The notes: generated by a model from the sequence alone, not told the origin. Positions 1 to 5,222 are shown, counted from the first letter of the stretch. The stretch is 5,222 nt of DNA from DATCVR01 sp036566745 (GCA_036566745.1 DATCVR010000337.1:1-5222), one strand, 5' to 3'. Numbers and translations: made by a program.

Positions 1-1202
1 GACTTGGCCGCCAGCGCCTCGGCGTCGTACGCGCGGTGGTTCTGCACGAGGATCACCAGGTCGGCTTCGGCGACACCGGTCTCGGCGTCCTCGACCCGCT
101 GCACGTCGATGCCGGGCGCGTTCCAGCTCGCCACGTAGGGGTCGTGGTAGCTCAGCTTCGCCCCGAGCCCGGCCAGCAGCTTGGCCAGCGGCGTCGCGGG
201 CGACTCGCGCTGGTCGGCGATGTCGGGCTTGTAGGTGACACCCAGGAGGAGCACCGTCGAGCCGTTGATCGCCTTGCGGCTGCGGTTGAGGAGGTTCTGG
301 ATGCGCTGGGCGACGTAGGTGGGCATCGTCGCGTTGATTTCCTGCGCCAGCTCGACGAACCGGAACGGGTAGCCCAGCCGGGCCCGGACGTTGTGGCTGA
401 GGTAGTTGGGGTCGATCGGGATGCAGTGGCCGCCCACGCCCGGGCCGGGGTAGAACGCCTGGAAGCCGAACGGCTTGCTGGAGGCCAGCCGGATGACGTC
501 CCACAGATCGATGTCGAGCTCGTGGCAGAACCGCGCCATCTCGTTGACCAGGGCGATGTTGACATGCCGGTAGGTGTTCTCGAGCAGCTTGGCCGTCTCG
601 GCCTCGCGGGTGCCGCGGGCCTCGACGACAGTGTCGACGAACCGGGCGTAGAAGGCCGAGGCCTTCGCGGTGCAGGCCGGTGTGTGGCCGCCGACCACCT
701 TGGGGGTGTTCTTCATGCCGAAGGTCGGGTTGCCCGGGTCGATCCGCTCGGGGGAGAAGGCGAGATGGAAGTCCTCGCCGGCGACCAGGCCGGACTCCTC
801 GAGCATCGGGCGGACGACCTCGTCGGTGGTGCCCGGGTAGGTGGTCGACTCGAGGACCACCAGGGAACCGGACCGGAGGTGGCGGGCGACGACGGCCACC
901 GCGGACTTCACGGCGGTGAGGTCGGGCCCGCCGTCGTCGGACAGCGGGGTGGGCACGCAGATGACGATGACGGCCGCGTCGTCGAGATCGGCTTCGTCGG
1001 TGGTGGCGTGGAAGCCGGCGGCCCGCATCTCGGCGATGTCGGCGTCGCTGAGATCGTCGACGTGCGAGTGTCCGGAGTTGAGGCCTCCGACGACCCGTTC
1101 GCTGACATCGAATCCGGTGACTGTCATACCGGCACGGCTGGCTTCTTGGGCGAGCGGGAGTCCGACGTATCCGAGCCCGATCACCGCGAGGTCTGCGGCC
1201 AC
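1..1202 (-). CDS. Nucleotide-sugar (UDP-sugar) 6-dehydrogenase, WbpA/WecC-like, C-terminus cut by window edge
   Basis: Family enzymes oxidise C6 of a UDP-hexose or UDP-N-acetylhexosamine to the uronic acid with two NAD+, in the cytoplasm, feeding capsule, O-antigen or exopolysaccharide synthesis. Reading the minus strand from GTG at 1202 gives about 400 open residues. Visible are the Rossmann motif IGLGYVGLPLA (residues 8-18), the CVPTPL segment, FSPERIDPGN (149-158), the central-helix motif TAKLLENTYRHVN with K205 and N209, the catalytic motif GGHCIPID with C260 and D264, and the C-terminal ADQRESP with R332. All key residues are intact. FSPERxDPGN and the QRESP motif resemble the UDP-GlcNAc/ManNAc dehydrogenase branch more than plain UDP-glucose dehydrogenase, but the substrate cannot be fixed from sequence. 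The start is supported by GGAG at 1214-1211, 8 nt upstream. Family members are usually 410-440 residues, so only the tail is missing. The gene is divergent from the acyltransferase. Confidence 0.95.
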   Translation of the reverse strand, partial: MAADLAVIGLGYVGLPLAQEASRAGMTVTGFDVSERVVGGLNSGHSHVDDLSDADIAEMRAAGFHATTDEADLDDAAVIVICVPTPLSDDGGPDLTAVKSAVAVVARHLRSGSLVVLESTTYPGTTDEVVRPMLEESGLVAGEDFHLAFSPERIDPGNPTFGMKNTPKVVGGHTPACTAKASAFYARFVDTVVEARGTREAETAKLLENTYRHVNIALVNEMARFCHELDIDLWDVIRLASSKPFGFQAFYPGPGVGGHCIPIDPNYLSHNVRARLGYPFRFVELAQEINATMPTYVAQRIQNLLNRSRKAINGSTVLLLGVTYKPDIADQRESPATPLAKLLAGLGAKLSYHDPYVASWNAPGIDVQRVEDAETGVAEADLVILVQNHRAYDAEALAAK

Positions 1203-1307
1203 AGCGTTATCTCCGAGTGTTCGATTGCACAGCTCTGATCACGGCGAGCACCCCGCCAGGGGTCGCAGTCCGCACCCGTGCCCGGCGCCTGCGAGACCGA
1301 AACGTTC

Positions 1308-1377
1308 TCCGGCCACCCCGTGAAGCTGGCCGCGCCCTGTCACATAGAGCGTGGCCGGATGATGGTACAGCAGGGCG
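1308..1377. repeat. Two interleaved inverted repeats (pseudoknot-like arrangement)
   Basis: TCCGGCCAC at 1308-1316 is the exact reverse complement of GTGGCCGGA at 1351-1359. CGCCCTG at 1333-1339, inside that loop, is the exact reverse complement of CAGGGCG at 1371-1377, outside it. The order A-B-A'-B' is that of an H-type pseudoknot with connecting segments of about 16, 11 and 11 nt, if transcribed. Only a minus-strand transcript of the dehydrogenase starting upstream of about 1377 would carry it as a leader, because the plus-strand promoter candidate lies downstream. Each repeat alone could be chance. Confidence 0.3.
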
Positions 1378-1399
1378 TGTCCAGCGAAATAGTCCAAGG

Positions 1400-1412
1400 T
1401 CGTGGCCCACGA
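1400..1412. repeat. 13-bp palindrome TCGTGGCCCACGA, possible operator
   Basis: The arms TCGTGG and CCACGA are perfect over 6 bp around one central base. The site sits in the divergent control region and overlaps the position where the -35 of the candidate plus-strand promoter would fall, which is a common place for a repressor site. No regulator gene is in the window, and palindromes this short do occur by chance in GC-rich DNA. Confidence 0.35.
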
Positions 1413-1422
1413 TAGAGCGTTG

Positions 1423-1428
1423 TAGGCT
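1423..1428 (+). promoter_or_regulatory. Candidate -10 box TAGGCT for the acyltransferase gene
   Basis: TAGGCT fits the actinobacterial TAnnnT -10 pattern and would place the transcript start near 1435, giving a leader of about 45 nt before the TTG start. No good TTGACA-like -35 lies 17-18 bp upstream; that position (about 1399-1405) instead overlaps the 1400-1412 palindrome. This is a pattern match only. Confidence 0.3.
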
Positions 1429-1470
1429 CTGCCGGTCGGCTCCGCGCCGGCACCAGCTCGTCTGTCCGTT

Positions 1471-1475
1471 GGGAG
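1471..1475 (+). promoter_or_regulatory. Shine-Dalgarno GGGAG that selects the TTG start at 1481
   Basis: GGGAG lies 5 nt before TTG at 1481. It is the best ribosome-binding sequence upstream of the conserved acyltransferase N-terminus. The alternative in-frame GTG at 1526 has only a weak GCGGG-like stretch in front of it. Confidence 0.55.
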
Positions 1476-1480
1476 TTCCG

Positions 1481-3583
1481 TTGTCCGCGATCCTCGACCG
1501 CGTCACGACGCCTGACCAGCGGGTAGTGAAAAGCCGGATTGATCGATTTCGTCCGGATATCGAAGGTCTGCGGGCCATTGCCGTCCTTCTCGTGCTGGCC
1601 TATCACGCAGGTGTCCCGGCCATCAGCGGCGGCTTCGTCGGGGTCGACGTCTTCTTCGTGATCTCGGGGTTCCTGATCACCGGGCTGATCGTCCGCGAGG
1701 TCCAGCGCACGGGCCGTCTCGCGCTGGGTCGCTTCTACGCCCGCCGGATCAGGCGGCTCCTGCCGGCCACCGCCGTCGTACTCGTCGCCACCGCGGCGCT
1801 GACCGTCCTCGTGCTGCCGCCCACCCGCTGGAGCGCCATCACCTGGGAGATCGCCACGGCGGCCACCTACGTGGTCAACTGGCGGCTGGCCGACCAGTCG
1901 GTCGACTACCTCACCGCCGAGAACGCTCCCAGCCCGGTCCAGCACTTCTGGTCGCTGGCCGTGGAGGAGCAGTTCTACATCATCTGGCCGCTGCTGATCC
2001 TCGCGCTCGTGTGGTGGCACCGCCGCAGCGGCTGGAGCCTGCGCCGCACCCTGATGGCCGGGCTCGCGCTGATCGCAGTGCCGTCCTTCGTGTGGTCCGT
2101 CATGCTCACCGACTCGCTCCCGGGTCGGGCGTACTTCGTCACCACCACCCGGGTCTGGGAGCTCGCCGCCGGTGCGGCCCTCGCCATCGCGGCCACCCGG
2201 CTGGCCCGGATGCCCAGGGCCGCGGCCGTGGTCCTCGGCTGGCTCGGGCTCGCGGCGATCGTGACGGCCGGGCTGGCCTACAGCTCGGCCACGCCGTTCC
2301 CGGGCACCACAGCGCTGCTGCCGGTCCTCGGCACCGCCGCGGTGATTGCCGCGGGGGTGTCCCTGCCACAGGACGGCGCCGGGCGGGTGCTGCGCTGGGG
2401 CCCGTTCCAGGACATCGGCGCGCTGTCGTACTCGCTGTACCTCTGGCACTGGCCCCTGGTCGTGGCCGCCACGGCGGTGTTCGGGCAGCTGAGCGTGGCC
2501 CAGGGCGTCCTGGTGGTCGGCTTCTCGGTGGTCCCGGCATGGCTGAGCTACCGGCTGGTCGAATACCCCGTTCACCACGCCCGCGCGCTGGTGACGCGTC
2601 CGGGGCGAGCCTTCGTGGTGGGTGCCGTCGCCACCGCGATCGGGGTCGGCGCGGCCGTCGTGCCGAGCATCGCGCAGCCGGAGTTCGACGTCGCGGCGGA
2701 TGCCCCCGGAGCGTCCGTGCTGGGCGACGACCCCGCGAACGACCCCGATGCCGTGCCGGTCGACCAGGTCGACTCGATCACCCCCGACCCGCTGGTGGCC
2801 CACGACGACAACGCCGACGTGTACGACGACGGCTGCCACCAGATCCAGGACGACGCCAGCCTCCTCAGCTGTGCCTACGGCGACACCGGCTCGGACTTCG
2901 TCGTGGCGCTCGTGGGCGACTCCCACGCCGCCCAATGGCAGCCCGCGCTGGCGGAGATCGCCGAGACCCGCGGCTGGCGGCTCGAGACCTACACGAAGTC
3001 GTCGTGTGCCGTCCTGGACGCCGAGGTCGCCACCACCAAGGGCGACCAGCCCTACACGTCGTGCGCGGAGTGGAACGCCAGCCTCCTCGACCACCTCACC
3101 GGGCCGGACGCTCCCGACGTCGTGGTGGCCAGCGGCAGCAACGAGCACGCCGTGATCCGCGACGGCATCACCCTCTCCGACGACGAGAGCGAGCCCCTCG
3201 TCGTCGACGCACTCGAGCGGAGCTGGCGGACGATCATCGACGGCGGTCCAGCGCTGGTGGTCATCCGCAACACGCCGTGGCTCGACCTCGACATGCCCGA
3301 GTGCATCTCGGCGAATCCCGACCAGCTGACCGAGTGCGTGGTGCCCCGCGGCGACGCGGTCGCGAAGGCACGCGACGCCGACGTCGTGGCGGCCGAGCGC
3401 ACCGACGGCCTGGCCATGATCGACATGGACGATGCGATCTGCCCCGGCGACTCCTGCGTGCCCGTCATCGGCGGCGTGATCGTGTGGCGCGACCCCCACC
3501 ACCTCACCGCGACGTACGCCCGCAGCCTGAGCGCCAGGCTCGACTCCGCGATGCAGGACGCCCTCGGCGACCTCGGCCGATGA
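1481..3583 (+). CDS. OafA/YrhL-type membrane O-acyltransferase with C-terminal SGNH domain
   Basis: Acyltransferase-3 proteins of this type O-acylate (usually O-acetylate) surface glycans such as O-antigen, peptidoglycan or exopolysaccharide; the fused SGNH domain acts outside the membrane. From TTG 1481 the product is 700 residues, usual for OafA-SGNH fusions. Visible: FRPDIEGLRA (23-32), the R-x10-H pair R31/H42, GGFVGVDVFFVISGFLIT (50-67), FYARRIRRLLP (85-95), HFWSLAVEEQFY (155-166), LSYSLYLWHWPL (315-326), and about 11 hydrophobic segments, the last near 376-396. An acidic linker (about 400-450) leads to the SGNH domain with GDSHA (nucleophile S481) and the catalytic pair D671/H674 in DPHHL. 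All eight cysteines (452, 464, 509, 528, 608, 619, 654, 659) are in the SGNH part. The start is uncertain: GTG 1526 is the alternative. Acyl donor and acceptor are unknown. It is divergent from the dehydrogenase and 96 bp upstream of the methyltransferase. Confidence 0.93.
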   Translation: MSAILDRVTTPDQRVVKSRIDRFRPDIEGLRAIAVLLVLAYHAGVPAISGGFVGVDVFFVISGFLITGLIVREVQRTGRLALGRFYARRIRRLLPATAVVLVATAALTVLVLPPTRWSAITWEIATAATYVVNWRLADQSVDYLTAENAPSPVQHFWSLAVEEQFYIIWPLLILALVWWHRRSGWSLRRTLMAGLALIAVPSFVWSVMLTDSLPGRAYFVTTTRVWELAAGAALAIAATRLARMPRAAAVVLGWLGLAAIVTAGLAYSSATPFPGTTALLPVLGTAAVIAAGVSLPQDGAGRVLRWGPFQDIGALSYSLYLWHWPLVVAATAVFGQLSVAQGVLVVGFSVVPAWLSYRLVEYPVHHARALVTRPGRAFVVGAVATAIGVGAAVVPSIAQPEFDVAADAPGASVLGDDPANDPDAVPVDQVDSITPDPLVAHDDNADVYDDGCHQIQDDASLLSCAYGDTGSDFVVALVGDSHAAQWQPALAEIAETRGWRLETYTKSSCAVLDAEVATTKGDQPYTSCAEWNASLLDHLTGPDAPDVVVASGSNEHAVIRDGITLSDDESEPLVVDALERSWRTIIDGGPALVVIRNTPWLDLDMPECISANPDQLTECVVPRGDAVAKARDADVVAAERTDGLAMIDMDDAICPGDSCVPVIGGVIVWRDPHHLTATYARSLSARLDSAMQDALGDLGR

Positions 3584-3618
3584 TGCCGTAGTGCCCGCGA
3601 TGTCCATGCGCTGAAATG

Positions 3619-3644
3619 GCACCTCCGGCCGGAGGCTAAGGTGC
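3619..3644. repeat. Nested inverted repeats between acyltransferase and methyltransferase genes
   Basis: A perfect 14-bp palindrome, CCTCCGGCCGGAGG (3622-3635), overlaps a second pair, GCACCT (3619-3624) with AGGTGC (3639-3644). As RNA the two pairings compete, since bases 3622-3624 belong to both. The inner form gives a 5-bp stem with a GGCC loop. No run of T follows, so it is not a textbook Rho-independent terminator. The right arm overlaps the candidate -10 box of the methyltransferase gene, so an operator is equally possible. Confidence 0.4.
3637..3642 (+). promoter_or_regulatory. Candidate -10 box TAAGGT for the methyltransferase gene
   Basis: TAAGGT fits TAnnnT and would give a leader of about 30 nt before the start at 3680/3683. 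No clear -35 hexamer is seen 17-18 bp upstream. If real, the methyltransferase is transcribed at least partly on its own and not only by read-through from the acyltransferase gene. Confidence 0.35.
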
Positions 3645-3672
3645 GCTCCTGAAGACTCGATTCGTGGATCCT

Positions 3673-3677
3673 GGAGG
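3673..3677 (+). promoter_or_regulatory. Strong Shine-Dalgarno GGAGG, unusually close to ATG
   Basis: GGAGG ends 2 nt before ATG 3680 but 5 nt before the next in-frame codon, GTG 3683. The usual spacing is about 5-9 nt, so the GTG may be the true or the main start. The products would differ by one residue. Confidence 0.7.
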
Positions 3678-3679
3678 TC

Positions 3680-4873
3680 ATGGTGCGTCTGACGAAGCGG
3701 CGGCTGGTCATGGTGGCCGCCGCCCTCGGGGTGGTGCTCGTCGCCATTGCCGTGGCGATCGGCTGGTGGCAGGTCGCGCTGGTGGTGATCGCCGGGCTCC
3801 AGGCCGCCGGCGTGGTGCTCGCGGTCGACACGCGCGGGCGGGTCGCCACCGCTCGTGAGGTGCGCAGACTCGCGACTGCCGTGCAGAAGGTGAGCCGCCG
3901 GGTCGACAACGTCAGCACCCGCGTGACCGCCGTGACCGAGGCCGCCCGGCTCGACGCCAACGACCGGTTCGCCGAGATCAACCAGGGCGTCGAAGCCGTC
4001 CACCAGATGGTGGGCCAGGTCGCGGAGACCGACCAGGCCACCGGAGCGCGCGTCGCCGGGCTCGAGACCGCGCTGACCTCGATCGGCGGCGACCTCGAGC
4101 GCGTGGGAGGCCAGGTCGACGGGTGGCGCGGCGACGTCGATCGCATGAACGCCGACCTCGTCAAGGCCTACGAGGTGAGCGAGCAGCGCCGGATCGACGG
4201 CGAGAAGAGCCAGACGTGGGCCAGCGCCCGGCAGGTGCGCCAGGTCGAGGCGTTGTTCCAGCTCTTCGCCAAGGTGACGCCTCGCGCCGCGATGCCGTCG
4301 TCGGGCGGCTGGGCCCTCGACGCCACCAGCATTCTCACCCTGATCGAGGTGGTCGAGCGGCGCCGCCCGCGGGTGGTGGTCGAACTCGGCAGCGGAACGT
4401 CCTCGGTCTGGCTCGGGTACGTCCTCCAGCGTCTGGGCTCGGGCAAGCTGATCTCGGTCGACCACGAGGAGAAGTACGCCGAGGCCACCCGCGCCCTGAT
4501 CGAGGCGCACGGCCTCGGCGACGTCGTCGAGGTCCGCCTGGCGCCGCTGGCGGACAGCGACCTGCCTGACCACGAGGCGCCGTGGTACGACGCGTCGGTG
4601 CTCGACGACACCACCGGCATCGACCTGCTCATCGTGGACGGTCCGCCGCAGAAGACCGGCCGCCTGTCCCGCTACCCGGCGCTGCCGAAGCTGATCGGGT
4701 CCCTCTCGCCGGACGCCGTCGTCGCCGTCGACGACGCGAACCGTCCGGACGAGAAGGAGATGGTGGAGCTCTGGCGCGAGCGGTTCCCCGAGCTTCGCGA
4801 CGAGGAGCTGCCTCCGGGTGGCGCCCTCAGGCTGCTCGCCCGCGAGACCGCCGCTCAGCCCGCCGACGCGTAG
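3680..4873 (+). CDS. Membrane-tethered coiled-coil class I SAM-dependent methyltransferase
   Basis: 397 residues (396 if GTG 3683 is used). A basic start (RLTKRR) precedes two hydrophobic segments (about 9-28 and 32-49) and a basic stretch (52-63), predicting a hairpin with both ends in the cytoplasm. Residues 64-160 form a heptad coiled coil. A linker (162-200) leads to a Rossmann methyltransferase domain with motif I VVELGSGTSS (233-242), the acidic strand-2 end ISVDHE with D261 (ribose-binding position), LAPLAD (287-292) and IDLLIVDGPP (314-323), then a VDD segment near 350. This resembles the Methyltransf_24-like group found among glycan genes; the substrate cannot be named. It has no cysteine. 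The neighbouring acyltransferase and dehydrogenase suggest methylation of a glycan or lipid-linked intermediate at the inner membrane face, which is inference. A non-methylating Rossmann role cannot be excluded. Confidence 0.88.
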   Translation: MVRLTKRRLVMVAAALGVVLVAIAVAIGWWQVALVVIAGLQAAGVVLAVDTRGRVATAREVRRLATAVQKVSRRVDNVSTRVTAVTEAARLDANDRFAEINQGVEAVHQMVGQVAETDQATGARVAGLETALTSIGGDLERVGGQVDGWRGDVDRMNADLVKAYEVSEQRRIDGEKSQTWASARQVRQVEALFQLFAKVTPRAAMPSSGGWALDATSILTLIEVVERRRPRVVVELGSGTSSVWLGYVLQRLGSGKLISVDHEEKYAEATRALIEAHGLGDVVEVRLAPLADSDLPDHEAPWYDASVLDDTTGIDLLIVDGPPQKTGRLSRYPALPKLIGSLSPDAVVAVDDANRPDEKEMVELWRERFPELRDEELPPGGALRLLARETAAQPADA

Positions 4874-4966
4874 GCCCCGGGCCTGCCGCGGCCGAGCCTC
4901 ATCCCTGCCGCAGCAGGTCGCCGACGGCCGCGATCCCGCGCCTGAAATGAGAGGGGCCTGGCTCGG
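4874..4966. other. Convergent intergenic gap with inverted repeats, possible bidirectional transcription end
   Basis: The two genes point at each other across 93 bases. GCCGAGCC at 4891-4898 is an exact reverse complement of GGCTCGGC at 4960-4967, the latter touching the hydrolase stop codon, and the adjoining TCAT (4899-4902) and ATGA (4947-4950) extend the symmetry. Small hairpins are also present: CCTGC/GCAGG (4904-4908 with 4913-4917) and GGCCC/GGGCC (4873-4877 with 4879-4883). No T-tract follows on either strand, so any termination would be of the GC-stem, U-poor actinobacterial type. No coding is seen. Confidence 0.4.
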
Positions 4967-5222
4967 CTAGGCGCCGCGGCCGGCTGCCGTCGCGACGTCG
5001 CCGATGATGTCGGCCAGCTCCTGGGGACGCGACCACATCGGCCAGTGGCTCGTGGGCAGGTCGACCCAGGTGACGTCGCGGAGGTCGGCCAGCCCGCCCA
5101 GCCAGGCGTAGCCCTCCTTCATCGCGTCCTTGACCTGGTCGGAGGAGTACCCCGTGCACACGACCGTGCTCGGCACGTCGAGGCGGGCGTCGTTGGTCAG
5201 CACGGGTCCCTCGCGCAGCACG
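4967..5222 (-). CDS. Alpha/beta-fold hydrolase, C-terminal fragment (N-terminus outside window)
   Basis: Eighty-four residues read from the right edge to a TAG stop (4969-4967). The segment LDVPSTVVCTGYSSDQV looks like the penultimate strand of an alpha/beta hydrolase, where the catalytic acid loop normally follows. LPTSHWPMWSRPQELADII carries the expected catalytic His (codon 5047-5045) in the HxPxxxxPxELA context, followed by a final amphipathic helix. The nucleophile Ser and oxyanion loop would lie in the unseen part, so neither activity nor substrate can be judged. Family members are usually 230-290 residues, so roughly a third is visible. The GTG at 5221 is an internal codon and not a start. 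The gene is convergent with the methyltransferase and probably belongs to a separate unit. Confidence 0.78.
   Translation of the reverse strand, partial: VLREGPVLTNDARLDVPSTVVCTGYSSDQVKDAMKEGYAWLGGLADLRDVTWVDLPTSHWPMWSRPQELADIIGDVATAAGRGA

Larger units (their letters stand above)
1203..1480. promoter_or_regulatory. Divergent intergenic region between dehydrogenase and acyltransferase genes
   Basis: No convincing gene lies in these 278 bases. The plus frame is open from GTG at 1217 into the acyltransferase, but its codons (AGA, AGG, ATA, AAT, AGT, TCA, CAT) are unlike the neighbouring genes and the encoded residues look nothing like the family, so I read it as non-coding. The stretch must hold start signals for both divergent genes. 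It contains a 13-bp palindrome (1400-1412), two interleaved inverted repeats (1308-1316 with 1351-1359; 1333-1339 with 1371-1377), a 9-bp direct repeat ATAGAGCGT (1344-1352 and 1412-1420), and a TAnnnT-type -10 candidate for the plus strand. I could not find a well-spaced promoter for the dehydrogenase; TACCAT on the minus strand (1367-1362) fits a -10 but has no good -35. Confidence 0.6.

Noticed and set aside
36..1238. 400-codon open frame on the plus strand opposite the dehydrogenase
   Set aside because: The minus-strand frame has every dehydrogenase motif in order; the plus frame has none and is rich in Gly/Val/Asp/Arg as expected of a shadow.
1344..1420. Direct repeat ATAGAGCGT at 1344-1352 and 1412-1420
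   Set aside because: Nine exact bases with a 59-base spacer and no further copies. A repeat of this length is not unlikely by chance in a region of this size, so I mention it only within the intergenic feature.
1217..1480. N-terminal extension of the acyltransferase from GTG 1217
   Set aside because: Codon use is atypical (AGA, AGG, ATA, AAT), the sequence does not resemble the family, it would overlap the dehydrogenase promoter and RBS region, and a good RBS sits just before TTG 1481.
2011..3591. 526-codon plus-strand frame overlapping the acyltransferase in another register
   Set aside because: It is Arg/Pro/Gly/Ala-rich without motifs, while the overlapping frame holds the full SGNH domain with its catalytic residues.
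1340..4573. A very long open frame on the minus strand (over 1000 codons) opposite the acyltransferase and methyltransferase genes
   Set aside because: It is the mirror of strongly GC3-biased genes, which removes stop codons from the antisense frame. The product is low-complexity (His/Arg/Gly/Asp/Ala-rich) with no domain pattern, and it crosses the intergenic gap as if it were not there.
4899..5159. Second minus-strand frame overlapping the hydrolase end, finishing in a plausible helix-like tail at 4942-4902
   Set aside because: The other minus frame has the catalytic-His hydrolase motif and a clean TAG at 4967. I considered a frameshifted or decayed C-terminus but saw no matching upstream sequence in this frame.
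1..5222. CRISPR array, tRNA/rRNA gene, insertion sequence, prophage or attachment site
   Set aside because: No regularly spaced repeats, no tRNA-like cloverleaf or rRNA stretches, no transposase or integrase motifs and no terminal inverted repeats were seen on either strand.

Overview
The window is GC-rich (about 70% by eye), with a strong preference for G or C at third codon positions and with GTG/TTG starts. The gene content and protein style fit a high-GC actinobacterium. Nocardioidaceae is my best guess, but this is an inference from style and not a marker-gene result.

Layout from left to right. (1) Positions 1-1202, minus strand: a nearly complete UDP-sugar 6-dehydrogenase of the WbpA/WecC/UGDH superfamily, which loses only its last few tens of residues at the left edge. 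(2) Positions 1203-1480: a divergent, non-coding intergenic stretch with a 13-bp near-perfect palindrome, two interleaved inverted repeats and a candidate -10 box. (3) Positions 1481-3583, plus strand: a 700-residue OafA/YrhL-type membrane O-acyltransferase fused to a C-terminal SGNH esterase-like domain; both catalytic sets are present. (4) Positions 3584-3679: a short gap with nested inverted repeats, a candidate -10 box and a strong Shine-Dalgarno. (5) Positions 3680-4873, plus strand: a protein with a two-helix membrane hairpin, a heptad coiled coil of about 100 residues and a class I SAM-dependent methyltransferase domain. (6) Positions 4874-4966: a convergent gap with inverted repeats. 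(7) Positions 4967-5222, minus strand: the C-terminal end of a probable alpha/beta-fold hydrolase, cut by the right edge.

Taken together, genes 1-3 look like part of a cell-surface glycan locus. The dehydrogenase would supply an acidic (uronate-type) UDP-sugar, the acyltransferase would move O-acyl groups across the membrane onto an extracytoplasmic glycan, and the membrane-tethered methyltransferase may methylate a glycan, lipid-linked intermediate or other small molecule on the cytoplasmic face. The shared pathway is inferred from gene families and adjacency; no glycosyltransferase, polymerase or flippase is visible here. The hydrolase is convergent and probably unrelated.

I found no RNA gene, CRISPR array, insertion sequence, attachment site or origin. 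The most unusual item is the domain architecture of the methyltransferase. The rest is fairly ordinary actinobacterial accessory or envelope DNA, with some intergenic structures of modest interest.
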